Assembly (NCBI GenBank): GCA_036346355.1 | Contig: CM070588.1 | Location: 18,647,914-18,711,913, forward strand | Length of the DNA: 64,000 bases | Direction: 5' to 3' | From: Rhipidocladum racemiflorum | Taxonomy: Eukaryota > Streptophyta > Magnoliopsida > Poales > Poaceae | Shown here: one piece after another, positions 19,761-31,920 of the stretch | Position numbering within the stretch: position 1 is the first letter of the stretch | Layout of the letters: every line of letters starts with the position of its first letter | Translations under genes and position numbers: made by a program | Notes under the pieces: model-generated | Told to the model about the DNA's origin: nothing | The model's database searches: none | What the model saw: only the letters and a program-made list of their open reading frames with translations

Positions 19761-21260
19761 TTGCTAGCCACAAGTCAGGATGAGTTATGTGAGGATTTTC
19801 AAAAGATGAAGATTGAGGTTGTACCTAGCGGATTCTTGGCCGCATTGGAAGTAAAGCCTACCTTAGAGGACCAGATCCGAGAAGGACAGAAGGATGATGA
19901 CAGGATCCGTAGGATTAAGTCCAAAAAGGAGGAAGGCAAGGCAGAGGACTTCAAGTTGGATGAGCAGGGCACGTTGTGGATGAAGGATCGCATTTGTGTG
20001 CCTAACAAAAAGGAGTTAAAGCAAGCGATTCTGGAAGAAGCCCATGACTCTAAGTATTCAATTCATCCTGAAGCGCCAAGATGTATCGAGGATCTCAAGG
20101 AGAGATTCGTGGCCGAGTATGAAGCGTGAAGTTGCGAGCATGTTGCATTGTGCGGCGTATGCCGGAGAGTCAAGGCAATGCATCGAGAGACCAGCGAGGA
20201 TTGCTACGTTGAAAATACTGAGTGGAAGTGGGAGGAAATCGGAATGGATTTCATTACGGTTTGTCAAGACTCAAGGAGGTTATGACTCCATATGGGTTAT
20301 AGTGGATCGCTTGACTAAAGTAGCCCATTTTATCCCGTGAAGACCACTTACTCGGAGATAAATTAGCGTAATTGTACATGATCGAGGATTGTTTGTTTGC
20401 AGAGTGCCAAAGAGGATTGTATCGGACGAGGTACCCAATTTACCTCAAGGTTACGGAATAAGTTGCATGAAGCCATGGGAACCCGTTTGAACTTGATACT
20501 GACTTATCATCCACAGACGGATGGAGCCAGGCCAAGAAGGGTCAATCAGATTCGGAGGATATGTTGAGAGCTTGTGCATTAGCTTATGCTACCTCTTGGG
20601 ATAAGAGTTTGCCGTATGCCGAGTTTAGTTACAACAATAGTTATCGAGGCTAGTTTCTGAGATGTCACCTTTTGAGGCCTTTGTATGAGTCGACCACTGT
20701 CGGACGCCATTGAATTGGAATGAGGCCGTGGCGCTGTCTTTGGGCTGATATTCTTCAAGAGGTGAAGAAACGGTCGCCATGATTAGGGAAAGGTTGAAGA
20801 TCGCCCAATCACGACAGAAGAGTTATCTTGACAATCGTCGCCGAGACTTGAGTTTTGAACGAAGACTTTGTATACCTCGAGTTCGCCTCTCGGGGAGTTA
20901 AGAGGTTCCATGCCAAAGGGAAACTTGCACCCGTTATGTTGGACCATTTAAGATTTTGGTAGTAGGCGAAGTTGCTTATCATTTGGAGTTGCCCGCGATC
21001 GTTAGGAGTACATGATGTATTCCATGTATCGATTAAAGAAGTGTCTCAGAGTTCACGAGCAGGCACCGCTAGAGTAAATTGATTTGAAAGAGGATTTTAA
21101 TTATAAGGAGTATCCCGTGAGGATTCTAGACACATTGGATCGATAGAACAGAAATAAGTCAACCAATTTTTGTAGAGTTCAGTGGAGTAACCATGCAGAG
21201 AGCGAAGCGACTTGGGAGCGCGAAGAGGATTTGAAGAAGGAGTTTCCAAACCTATTCCTT
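19761..21260 (+). pseudogene. Integrase and chromodomain-like tail, first copy
   Basis: The linker VPSGFLAALEVKPTLEDQI (about 19823) and VPNKKELKQAILEEAHDSKY lead to a damaged H2C2 zinc region (about 20030-20165). The core is present in pieces: IWVIVDRLTKVAHFIP (about 20290-20338), the degenerate second-Asp region (about 20415), the Glu region (about 20510-20560) and ATSWDKSLPYAEFSYNNSY (about 20600-20645). The tail encodes the GPF-type stretch and WSNHAESEATWEREEDLKKE (about 21185-21240), the chromodomain-like end typical of Tekay/Del chromoviruses. Many single-base gaps break all frames. Confidence 0.85.
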
Positions 21261-21293
21261 TAGTAAGCCCTGAATCTAGGGGCGAGATTCTAT

Positions 21294-21304
21294 TAAGAGG
21301 AGGT
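21294..21304 (+). promoter_or_regulatory. Polypurine tract before LTR B
   Basis: AAGAGGAGGTT directly precedes the TGTAACACCCC start of LTR B. The same tract stands at 28183-28193 before LTR C, and a minus-strand equivalent follows the LTR of element E at 58126. Confidence 0.8.
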
Positions 21305-21305
21305 T

Positions 21306-24300
21306 TGTAACACCCCAAAATTTTGCTTTTCTTAAATTCATGTGTGATTTGGCACTTTGGTGAATTTTTGGAATTTTCTGGAATTTATTTGGATTTATTT
21401 GGAATTTATTTGAATTTATTCCATTTTGAAATAATTAAATAATTTAATTTTGCAAATAAAATTTTGTTGGAAATATTTTATTTGAGTCCAAAATGATCAA
21501 AAATATTTTCCTAATTTTCGGAATTTTTACGAGTCTTTTGCTATTTTTAATGAATTAAATGAATTCTTGGGGATTATTTTGAATATTAAAATCGCCGGTT
21601 TAGTACTGTTCGCCGGGTCCGAGTCGGACTCGAGTCCGACCGAACCCGACCAGCCACTTGATTCGGTCGAACGGCGTCGCCAAACCCAACCTAACCCTAG
21701 CCAGCGTTGGATCTTGATCCAACGGCCGCCGCGTGACGCGTCGCGTGTCTTGGCGTGGGCGTTCGATGCGGGACACGTGGGCGGCATCGGTCGTCGTCCT
21801 CGCCCGAATCAGGCTCGGAGAGCGCCGCCGTGTCCGACTAGGGTTCCCGCCCGAGCACGCCTCCGAGGGCTATTTAAGGCCCGGGCCGGCCCCGAGGTTG
21901 CCCTCACCCATGCGCCCGTTTGCCTAGCTAATAGAGCTCAAGCCGCCGCCCGAGTGCGATTGCTCGCCGGTTGGGCGGAGCCGCTCACGGTTTCCTCGTC
22001 TTCTCCGGCACCGATAGCCCTTGTCGCCGTGTTGAAGCCGGGTTGGAACCCCCAAGACAAGGCGCACTGCGGACATCTCGATCACGGAGAACGCCGTGCG
22101 CCGAGCCCGTGGTCATCTTCCTGGCCGGCAACCCGGCCCTTCCGTGACTCCATCTCCGTCCACGAGCTCCGTGCACCGTTGGATCTTCATCGGACGATCA
22201 CGGTGAGTCCACGTTCCCGAAACTTTGGAAAACGGATCGGATCCGGGCCGTTGGATCAAGATCCAGCGGCCCCACGATCGCCACGTGCTAGAAAGCTGCG
22301 TTAACTTAGGGTAGATCTAGGCCGTCCGATCTAGATCGAGCAGCCGTGATCATGCCCACGTAACGCCGCCGCCGCGTGCGTTGAGTCAGCGGCGGGCCGC
22401 GTGCGGCCGCCGAGCCTGGCGTGGCTGCGTGTCAGCGACATGCGGGGCCGCATGTCGATGTCTCGCCCGAGAGAGCCTCACCGTGCACGTGACTCCACCG
22501 ACGGGTGGGACCCGCGTGTCGACCTCTCTGTAGCGTAGGCGGCCCACCGTGGGGCCGGGTGTCACCGTGGACTCGATCCATGGGCCGAGACACGTGGCGA
22601 CACGGGACATGCCACGTGGCATGATGACGTCATCGGCGTCATCATGGAGGCCGTTCGATCTTGGCGTCGGCGTTCTTGTGGACCAATCACAGGATGCCAC
22701 GTGTCCATGCTTTGGCAATAATTAATTTCGAAAAGAAAATGATTTATTAATTCGAAATATTGATTTGAATTTAGATTCAAACTTCAAGCGCTTATAACTT
22801 TTGCGTTTCAACTCGATTGAGTGATCCAAATTTCTAAATTTGTATAAAATTGAGATCTACCTATATATGAATTTTATTTAATTTTTGGACTAAAGTTTTT
22901 CTCTGTAATATTATTTTATTGATTATTTAAACTTTAAATAATCATAACTTTTGCGTTTAACTCCAAATTTGTGATTCCAGTTTCTAAAAATCCAGAAAAT
23001 TATGTTCTCTCTGTTTATGGATTTTATTTGGAGTTTTGGGATGTTTTTGCCTATTGTTTATTTGTGTATTTGCTATTTGCACGCTTTACGAGTAGGCGTT
23101 GAAGTCTTGGGAAGGATTCGAGGGAGAAGTATTAACTCAGGATCCAACTCAAGACCAAGAGCAAGTACTTTTCGAAGGCAAGTTGTGCTTTGACCATGTT
23201 GATCCTATTTCGAAATCTATTTTGCTTTAAACTATTGCATGCTAGATCAATTAGAAAGATACTTTGTTTAAACATGGGGGTTAGATAAATACCAATTTGC
23301 TGTATGACACCTTGATTATTTAAGTATGTGCCATGACCCTTGTCACCCTAGTTGTGGATTACTAGTTGGACATTATTAAATTGCCAACATGGGTTTTAGA
23401 TCGTTGTAGTATACTGCTTAGACCTGCTACGTGCTCATGACATGATTTTGGACAATCAAATGCTAATATTGACTTAATGATATATTGAACCTGTTTTGGA
23501 AAAGTATCATGTGATGTTGATGGCACGTGGTGCATGGTAATCAACTGGGGTTTGATAAACAGATTTCGGGGGCATGTGGCAAGAGTAATCAGGTGGGCCA
23601 GCTTGTGGCATTGGGAATGTTGATTTGGTTTTTCGGGTAGTCTTGCCTGGTCAATCTAAGGACTTAACCTTGCAAGCCTTTGAACTGGGTCATACTTGCA
23701 ACCACATGGCTGGAATGGGACGGCCCTAGTTGACTAAGTCGCTAAGGACTCACTTGTGGAGCCTCGGGTGTCGATTACACCGTTTGTGTGATTATGCGGG
23801 GGGCGTATCGTGGGCGTGGCCGAGATACCCATCTAACGGTGTGTTGGTCCCATACTTCGCCTTGGCTAAGGGAAGGGATGGTGTAGAGCACGAACCGGAG
23901 AGGACCACTGTGTGTTGTTTGAGGCTTAGAAAGGCTTTATTCTGAGGAACTTCGCCTTTGTGGTGTTTGACTGTATCTTGTGGGTAAAGTGCATAACCTC
24001 TGCAGAGTGTAGAATCTATTTGAATAGCCGAGTCCACGATCGACAATGCTCGGGAATTACAGTCAAGGGTTAGATTTTTACGAAAATAACTTGGATTTGA
24101 AAAGTTGGGTTGGTTTAATAATGAAGATGATGGAAATGTGGTTTAGGATGGGGAAAAATATTTATTAAACTTCTTGAAAAGTTATTTACGCTTTCTTGCT
24201 TTGAATCTACTTATATTACTTTTCAAGTCTTTGTTTCTGCAAATATACCTTGAGCTATTCCTTTGTACCAAGCCATGCATATAGTATATTAGCTTGCATT

Positions 24301-24697
24301 ACATGCATGACTTCTTTGAGTACCAAGTACTCACCCTTGCCTCAACACAACACCGATTGAAGAGGAGACTCGCCCGGCTTGGAGGAGGAACTCCAAGAGG
24401 ATCCGTCTACTTAGGGATGCGAGCCCGATCAGTTGCCTGTGGTATCTTTGGATGGCGCCACAGTTTATTTGATTTTCATTGCTATTATTTCTCTGAATAA
24501 GTTTCGCCTTCACGAGGCATGCATTTGTAACTTGACCATAAGGTCAAGTAACGATTAGTTATTTAAATAAAGTACTTTGATAATATCGATTGGTATGATT
24601 GTGATATTTACCGATGTTAAGGCTATGTGCACTAAGCGCGTTCTGGACTAGTCTTTGAATACACTGAAGTCGGATTTGCAAATTCGGGGTCCCGGCG
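21306..24697 (+). repeat. LTR B (middle LTR), mosaic
   Basis: It starts TGTAACACCCC like A and C and is close to them for about 270 bp. From about 21590 to 22690 it is clearly different (other dyads at 21703 and 22248, TATTTAAG at 21871, another U3/R sequence). From about 22690 to the end it is again close to A and C. The last bases read CCCGGC instead of CCCGACA and pass directly into gag zinc-knuckle sequence, with no PBS. The small LTR ORF (23002 onward) is frameshifted here. Confidence 0.9.
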
Positions 24698-25327
24698 ATC
24701 GGCAAGGCATGATGAGACGCTGCTACAAGCGCAGCGAGCCAGACACTTTGCCCAGCATTGTCCCAAGAAGACAGCAGAGTGACCCGATTCGCTTCAATCT
24801 AGGAACCACCCAGCTAGGCGCCCGGACCAGAGCCACACCCCAGGCGTGGTGAGAGGCCGAGTCAACCATGTCACCGCGGATGCACTGCGGAATGCTACTG
24901 AGGCGTCGTCTTGGGTAAGTTACTTGTTAACTCAGTACCTGCAGTTTTGTTTGACTGGAGCTTCGCATTCGTTTGTTTATGAGGCTTTGCTACTGGAAAT
25001 GATTTGAGGATTGCAAGACTTAAGTGCATGTTTTTAGTTCAAACCCACTGGTTCGAACTCCGAGCAGTAGGATGTTCAGGGTGAGAATCTTGATAGGTGG
25101 AATAGAGTTCCTAGCAAACCTTATAATTTTAGAGACCCAGACCTTAGAGCGTCATATTGGGAATGGATTGGTTATCCAAGCACAAGGCCGTATTGGATTG
25201 TGGACGAAGGACTATCTCGATGGAGAGCAGTGTGGGAAGAAAGTGGAATTTCAAGCCACTGCAGATTAGAGATGGGACAGTTGATGGTTAACAGTACCAA
25301 GGCAATCGGCATAGAGGATGTCCGGTA
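24698..25327 (+). pseudogene. gag end and protease, second copy (5' truncated)
   Basis: Begins inside the gag zinc knuckle (RRCYKRSEPDT, Cys residues lost) and matches 17800-18440. The protease C-terminal signature is recognisable at about 25155-25205 in another frame. PBS, extra ORF and nine tenths of gag, present in the first copy, are missing. The join to LTR B therefore marks a deletion of about 2.1 kb. Confidence 0.8.
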
Positions 25328-26650
25328 GTGAATGAGTACCGGATGTCTTTCAGAAGATCTACCTGGTATGCCGCCAGACAGGACATAGAATTTGTAATAG
25401 AGCTTGTACTGCACAAGACCGATAGCAAAGAGACCCTATCGGATGTCCACCGAGGAGTTGGTAGAAATGAAGAAAGCAATAGAAGAGTTAATGGAGAAAG
25501 GATTTATCGGACCGAGTTAAATGTCGTGGGGAGCACCGGTTTGTTTGTCAAGAAGAAGGACGGAAGTTTCAGGATGTGCATTGACTACCGTGCACTCAAT
25601 GAAGTCACCGTGAAGAATAAGTATCCGCTACCCGGGATTGATGATTTGTTTGATCAATTGAGAGGAGCCGGAGTTTTCTCCAAGATTGATGCGAGATCGG
25701 GATACCATCGGTGAAGATCCGATCGGAAGATATTCGAAGGCGCATTCTCGTCAAGATATGGACATTCACGAGTTCTGATTATGTCCTTTGGATTGACAAA
25801 TCGCCGACTTATTTCATGAATATGATGAATAAGGTGTTCATGGAATATTTGGACAAGTTTGTCGTCGTGTTCATAGACGATATCCTAATCTACTCCAAGA
25901 CAGAGGATGAACATGCCCGAACACTTAAGGCGAGTTTTGGAAAAGCGAGGACGACAACTTTTCGCCAAGTTCAGAAGTGTGATTTTTGGAAGGACAAGGT
26001 GGAGTTTCTTGGACATGTAATGACCGAAGAAGTCGTAGTAGATCCAAGCAAAGTAGAAGGCTGTGTTACATTGGGAGCACCAAGCGTGACCCGGTCGGAG
26101 TTTCCTTGGAATGGCGGGATACTACCGTTTCATCGAAGGCTTCTCGACAATTGCGAAACCTCTTACGCAATCACTGAGGAAGGAAAAGAAGTTTGCATGG
26201 ACACCGGAATGTGAGAAAGGATTTGAGGAAAGCGATTGACATCGGCCGGTGTTAGTTCTCTAGGATGTTGCTCAAAGCTTCGATATTTATTGTGACGATC
26301 GCGCCAAGGACTTGGATGTGTCTTTGCAGAATGGAAAGGTCGTAAACATGCATCAAAGGCGATTGAGGCCGCATGAGGAAAATTATCCGACACATGACCT
26401 AGAGTTAGGCTGCCGTAGTGCATGCTTTGAAGATATGGCGTCACTATCTGATTGGAAAGCAGATGTGAAGTATATACGGATCATAAGAGCCTTAAATACA
26501 TATTCACCCGGTCAGTTTGAACATGAGGCGGAGGAGATGGTTAGAGTTGATCAAGGACTACAATGTTGGAATCCATTACCATCAGGAAGGCCAGCGTAGT
26601 TGCCGATGCCTTGAGTCGGAAAAGCCATACCGTGAGTACGTTGCTAGCCA
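25328..26650 (+). pseudogene. Reverse transcriptase and RNase H, second copy
   Basis: FVKKKDGSFRMCIDYRALNE and KYPLPGIDDLFDQLRGAGVF (about 25540-25680) are followed by a frameshift. Then come YFMNMMNKVFMEYLDKF and VVVFIDDILIYSKTEDEHA (about 25810-25920). RNase H is fragmented: MQNGKV, HEENYPTHDLEL (about 26375-26410), and a degenerate TDHKSL and ADALSRKS (about 26600-26625). It shares several lesions with the first copy, so both come from one already defective ancestor. Confidence 0.85.
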
Positions 26651-28106
26651 CAAGTCGGGATGAGTTATGCTGGAATTTCAGAAAATGAAGATTGAGGTAG
26701 TACCTAGCGGATTCTTGGCCGCATTAGAAGTAAAGCCTACCCTAGAGGATCAGATCCGAGAAGGGACGAAGGATGATGACAAGATCCGTAGGATTAAGTC
26801 CAAAATGGAGGAAGGCAAGGCAAAGGATTTCAAGCTAGATGGGCAGAGCGCGTTATGGATGAAGGATCGGATTTGCGTGCCAAGTAAGAAGGAATTAAAG
26901 CAACTGATTCTGGAGGAAGCCCATGACTCCAAGTATTCAATTCACACAGGGAGTGCCAAAATGTATCAGGATTTGAAGGAAAGATTCTGGTGGCCGAGTA
27001 TGAAACGTGAAGTTGCCGAGCATGTTGCATTGTGCGACGTATGCCAGAGTCAAGGCAATGCATCGAGAGACCAGAGATTGCTACAACCGCTGAAAATACC
27101 GAGTGGAAGTGGGAGGAAATCGGAATGGATTTCATTACCGGTTTCAAGACTCAAGGAGGTTATGACTCCATATGGGTCATAGTGGATCGCTTGACTAAAG
27201 TAGCCCATTTTATCCCGTGAAGACCACTTACTCGGGAGATAAATTAGCAGAATTATACATGATCGAGATTGTCTGTTTGCACGAGTGCCCAAGAGGATCG
27301 TATCGGACGAAGGTACCCAATTTACCTCAAGGTTACGGAATAAGTTGCATGAAGCCATGGGAACCCGTTTGAACTTCGATGCGACTTATCATCCTGACGG
27401 ACGAGCGGCAGAAATAGTCAACCGGATTCTGGAGGATATGTTGAGAGCTTGTGCACTAGCTTATGCTACTTCTTGGGATAAGAGTTTACCGTATGCCGAG
27501 TTCGATTACAACAATAGTTATCGAGGCTAGTTTCTGAGATGTCACCTTTTGAGGCCTTTGTATGGTCGACCCTGTCGGACGCCATTGAATTGGAATGAGA
27601 CCGTGGCGCCGTGTCTTTGGGCCTGATATTCTTCAAGAGGTGAAGAGCGGTCGCCATGATTAGGAAAGGTTGAAGATAGCCCAATCTCGACAGGAAGAGT
27701 TATCTTGACAATCGTCGCCGAGATTTGAGTTTTGAACCGAAGACTTTGTATACCTCGAGTTACGCCTCTCGGGGGAGTTAAGAGGTTCCATGCCAAAGGG
27801 AAACTCGCACCCCGTTATGTTGGACCATTTAAGATTTTAAGTCGCAGAGGCGAAGTTGCTTATCAGCTGGAGTTGCCACAGTCGTTGGCGGGAGTGCATG
27901 ATGTATTCCATGTGTCCCAGTTGAAGAAGTGCCTCAGAGTTCACGAGGAGCAGACACCGCTAGAGTTAATTGAGTTGCAAGAGGACTTGACTTATAAGGA
28001 GCATCCCGTGAGGATTACGGACACAATGGATCGAGAAACTAGAAACAAGTCAATCCGTTTACAGAGAGTTCGATGGAGCAACCATGAAGAAAGCGAAGCG
28101 ACTTAG
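26651..28106 (+). pseudogene. Integrase and chromodomain-like tail, second copy
   Basis: This copy is better preserved than the first in its N-terminal part: FQKMKIEVVPSGFLAALEVK, then KELKQLILEEAHDSKYSIH and MYQDLKERFWWPSMKREVAE with HVALCDVCQ (about 26940-27050), a complete H2C2 zinc region. The core IWVIVDRLTKVAHFIP lies at about 27175-27220 and RIVSDEGTQFTSRLRNKLHE at about 27295-27350. The tail frame 27732-28106 reads FHAKGKLAPRYVGPFKILSR, then YQLELPQSLAGVHDVFHVSQ. An in-frame stop precedes the last chromodomain residues (SEAT-stop). Confidence 0.85.
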
Positions 28107-28193
28107 GAGCGAAGAGGATTTGAAGAAAGAATTTCCAAACCTATTCCTTTAGTAAGCCTGAATCTCGGGGCGAGATTCTATTAAGAGGAGGTT

Positions 28194-31100
28194 TGTAACA
28201 CCCAAAAATTTTGCTTTTATTAAATTCATGTGTGATTTGGCACTTTGGTGAATTTTGGAATTTCTTGGAATTTATTTGGATTTATTTGGAATTTATTTGA
28301 ATTTATTCCATTTTGAAATAATTAAAGAATTTAATTTTGCAAATAAAATTTTGTTGGAAATATTTTATTTGAGTCCAAAATAATCCAAAATATTTTCCGA
28401 ATTTTTCTGAATTTTTAAAGTCATTTGCTATTTTTAATGAATTAAATGAATTCTTGGGAATTATTTTAAATATTAAATCATTTGGAAAATGCGAGTGGGT
28501 TTGTACTGTTCATCCGACCGAGCCCGAGTCGAACCCGAGCTCGAGTCCGACCCGAACCCAACTCGAACCACGTTTGAACCCAACCGTGTCGGCCGAAAGC
28601 CTAGCTCTGCGACCGTTGGATCAAGATCCGACGGCCCGCGTGGTCGGCGTCGCCGTGGGTGACCGAAGTAGATGCGTGGCGCCCGGTTCGAATCGAACCG
28701 TGGATCATGACACGTGTACGGCTCCTGTGCATCGTGCTCGTTCCAATTTCCCGGCGAGACTTTCATCTCCGCCGCCGTGTTGGATTCGGAGACCTAGCCT
28801 ATTTAAAGAGGATCGGTGCGAGGAACACCATCCCACGCCGGTCCCGAAACCTAGCTCGCGCCGCTAGGATCCCCACCGTCTAGCCGCTATTGCTCGCCAA
28901 GTCAAGAAACCCGCGTGTGTTCTTCGTTCTCCGCCAAAACCGGCGCTCTCGCCGAAACCGAAGGATTTGGACTTCCAGGAAGCGGGGCGAACACTGGCGC
29001 ACACTTCATCTCACCGGAATCGCGAAGAAACGCCAAGGTCGTCTCCTTCCTCTCCGGCCAAACCAGCGCCGCCCGTACCGCCATCGCCGCCGAAGCTCGG
29101 ATAGCCGTCGGATCTTCATCCAACGGTCCAGGTTAGCCACGTCGCCCCAACCTTGTAGAACCAGGTTAGATCTCAACCGTTGGATCAAAATCCAGCGGCC
29201 CTCGTCGTCCACATCACGCAAGCGAAATCCACGTTGCGGTGGATTGATCCAATCTCAACCGTTCGATCCGAATCGAGCGGCTCGGATCATGCCACGTAGC
29301 CAGGCCACCGCACCGCTGGCGTGGAAGCGTGCCCGACAGGCGGGCCCGCATGTCGGCGGCCGTCTGCCGTGTACCGGATCCACCGTGGACCCGTCGCCGT
29401 GGACCCGATCCATGGGCCGGACACGTGGTAGCACCGGTGGTGCCACGTGTCATCGGCGTCGACATGACGTCATCACGAACCCGTTCGGTGGTGACGTCGG
29501 TAGTCAGTGGACCAATCACAGGCCGCCACGTGTCCATCTTGTACGCCAATAATTAATTTCCGAAAAAGAACATGATTTATTAATTCGAAATATTGATTCA
29601 AATTTAGATTCAAACTTCAAACGCTTATAACTTTTGCGTTTCAACTCCGATTTGAGTGATTCAAATTTCTAAATTTGTATAAAATTGAGATCTACCTAAA
29701 TATGAATTTTATTTAATTTTTAGACTAAAGTTTTTCTTTGCAAAATTATTTAATTGATTATTTAAACTTTAAATAATCATAACTTTTGCGTTTTAACTCC
29801 AAATTTGACGATTCCAGTTTCTAAAAATCCATAAAATTATGTTCTTTCTGTTTGTGGATTTTATTTGGATGTTTGGACACTTTTTGCCTAGTGTTTATTT
29901 GTGTATTTGCTATTTGCACGCTTTACGAGTAGGCGTTGAAAGTCAGGAAGGATTCAAAGGAGAAGTATTAACTCAGGATCCAACTCAAGACCAAGAGCAA
30001 GTACTTTTTGAAGGCAAGTTGTGCTTTGACCATGTTGATCCTATTTCGAAATCTATTTTGATTTAAACTATTGCATGCTAGATCAATTAGAAAGATACTT
30101 TGTTTAAACATGGGGGTTAGATAAATACCAATTTGCTGTATGACACCTTGATTATTTAAGTATGTGCCATGACCCTTGTCACCCTAGTTGTGGTTTACTA
30201 GTTGGACATAATCAAATTGCCAACATGGGTCTTAGACCGTTGTAGTGTATTGCTTAGACCAGCTACGAGCTCATGACATGAATTTCGACAATAAAATGTT
30301 AATATTGACTTAATGATATATTTAACCTGTTTTTTAATAGTATCATGTGTTGTTGATTGCACTTGGTTCTTGGTATTCAACTGGGTTTTTGATTAATTGT
30401 TTTCGACCGTGGCATGTGTCAAGAATGTTCATGTGGGCCAGTGTGTGTATGGGGATGTTGATTTGGTTCTTCGGGTAGTCTTGCCCTGGTCACTCTAAGG
30501 ACTTAACCTTGCAAGCCTTTGAACTGGGTCATACTTGCAACCACATGGCCGAATGGGACGGCCCTAGTTGACTAAGTCGCTAAGGACTCACTTGTGGAGC
30601 CTCAGGGTGTCAATTACACCGTTTGTGTGATTATGCGGGAGCGTATCGTGGCCGTGGCCGATACCCATCTAGCGGTGTGTTGGTCCCATACTTCGCCTTG
30701 GCTAAGGAAGGGATGGTGTAGAGCACGAACAGGAGAGGACCACTGTGTTGTTTGAGGCTTCAGAAGGCTTTGTTCTGAACTCGCCTTTGTGGTGTTTGGT
30801 GTATCTTGTGGGTAAAGTGCATAACCTCTGCAGAGTGTAGAATCTATTTAAATAGCCGAGTCCACGGTACTGGACAATGCTCGGGGATTACAGTCAAGGG
30901 TTAGACTTTCTGAAAATAACTTGGATTTGAAAGGTTGGTTTGGTTTAGTAATGAAGATGATGGAAATGTGGTTTAGGATGGGGAAAAATGTTTATTAAAC
31001 TTCTTGAAAAGTTATTTACGCTTTACTTATTTCGAATATACTTATATTACTTTTCAAATGTCACATTTCTGCAAATATACCTTGAGCTATTCCTTTGTAC

Positions 31101-31529
31101 CAAGCCATGCATATAGTATATTAGCCTGCATTCTGTGCATGACTTGCTGAGTACCAAGTACTCACCCTTGCCTCAACACAACATCAGTTGAAGAGGAGAC
31201 TACGCCAGCTGTGGAGGAGGAACTCCACGAGGACTCATCTACTTAGGGAGCGAGCCCAGTCAGTTGCCTGTGGTACACTGGATGGCGCCACGAGTTATCT
31301 TATTTTCCGCTATTATTTCTCTTTTAATAAGTTTCGCCTTGTGAGGCATATATTTGTAACTTGGCCATAAGGTCGAGTAACCAGTTTGGTTATTTAAATA
31401 AAGTACTTTATTGGTATCGAGTGGTATGATTGTGATATTTACCAATGTTAAGACTGTGTGCACTAGCGCGTTCCTGGACTAGTGCTGAATACACAGAGGG
31501 TCCGGATTTGCAAATTCGGGGTCCCGACA
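28194..31529 (+). repeat. LTR C (3' LTR) of the three-LTR element
   Basis: TGTAACACCC to GGGTCCCGACA, 3,336 bp, closely matching LTR A throughout. Differences are dominated by 1-3 base indels. It keeps the dyads (28613, 29177), TATTTAAA (28800), G-box cluster and the small ORF. The TSD ATATC follows at 31530. Confidence 0.93.
29839..30066 (+). CDS. Small ORF inside LTR C (75 codons), counterpart of 13990-14217
   Basis: Full-length frame with the same hydrophobic N-terminus and acidic Gln-rich C-terminus as in LTR A. It differs by a handful of codons (GVESQEGFKGE against GVEIWEGFEGE, KLCFDH against KLYFDH). Keeping the frame across two LTRs of one element says little by itself, since they were identical at insertion. 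The stronger comparison is with the diverged copy on the minus strand at 46913-47152. Function unknown. Confidence 0.35.
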   Translation: MFFLFVDFIWMFGHFLPSVYLCICYLHALRVGVESQEGFKGEVLTQDPTQDQEQVLFEGKLCFDHVDPISKSILI

Positions 31530-31848
31530 ATATCGCTTGGAGCTACCAGAGTCGATGCAGGAAGTCCATAATGCTTTCCATGTTTCGATGCTGAGGAAGT
31601 ACTTGCACGACCCGGAGTTGGTGGTTCCGTTGGAACCATTAGTGCTTGATCAGGACCTCACCTTTGAGTCCCGTCCTGTGAAAATTATGGGGTTTTCGGA
31701 GCGATTGTTGAAGAACAGGACGCCCAAGTTTGTTAAAGTCCTGTGGTCGCATCAGACTGAGAGGGAAGCGACTTGGGAGCTAGAGTCTCGTATGCGCGAG
31801 AAGTACCCCAAGCTTTTCACCTCAGGTATCAATTGTGAAGCTTAGCTA
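31530..31848 (+). pseudogene. Integrase C-terminal / chromodomain-like tail of gypsy element 1
   Basis: Continues the pol gene interrupted at 12329. The frame is open to a stop at about 31843: LELPESMQEVHNAFHVSMLR, KYLHDPELVVPLEPLVLDQD, FVKVLWSHQTEREATWELES, then MREKYPKLF. The VLWS-EATWE stretch is the chromodomain-like end of Tekay/Del chromoviruses, thought to direct integration to heterochromatin. The TSD copy ATATC at 31530-31534 belongs to its own codons. Confidence 0.92.
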
Positions 31849-31906
31849 TCTTTTGTTTTGCCTAGTTGCGTAGTGGCGTGTCTTGGATTCAAGGGTGAAT
31901 CCTGTT

Positions 31907-31919
31907 GAAGGGGGGGAGA
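31907..31919 (+). promoter_or_regulatory. Polypurine tract of element 1
   Basis: A GAAGGGGGGGAGA run lies immediately before the TGTGACACTACGG start of the 3' LTR. Confidence 0.85.
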
Positions 31920-31920
31920 C

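Larger units (their letters stand above)
12330..31529 (+). mobile_element. Gypsy chromovirus with three LTRs (19.2 kb), TSD ATATC
   Basis: Layout: LTR A (12330-15687), PBS, extra ORF, gag-pol (15688-21305), LTR B (21306-24697), a second internal copy lacking its first 2 kb (24698-28193), LTR C (28194-31529). A single pair of ATATC duplications (12325-12329 and 31530-31534) flanks the whole, so it behaves as one insertion into the integrase of element 1. A three-LTR state usually comes from unequal recombination between LTRs of sister copies. Here the middle LTR also differs in its U3 part. Both internal copies share odd lesions, for example the same TAG after NNSYRG (about 20650 and 27528). 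Confidence 0.93.

Noticed and set aside
21567..22304. 245-codon plus-strand frame in LTR B
   Set aside because: Arises from the GC-rich U3 of the mosaic segment. It spans the TATA-like box and has no conserved counterpart in A or C.
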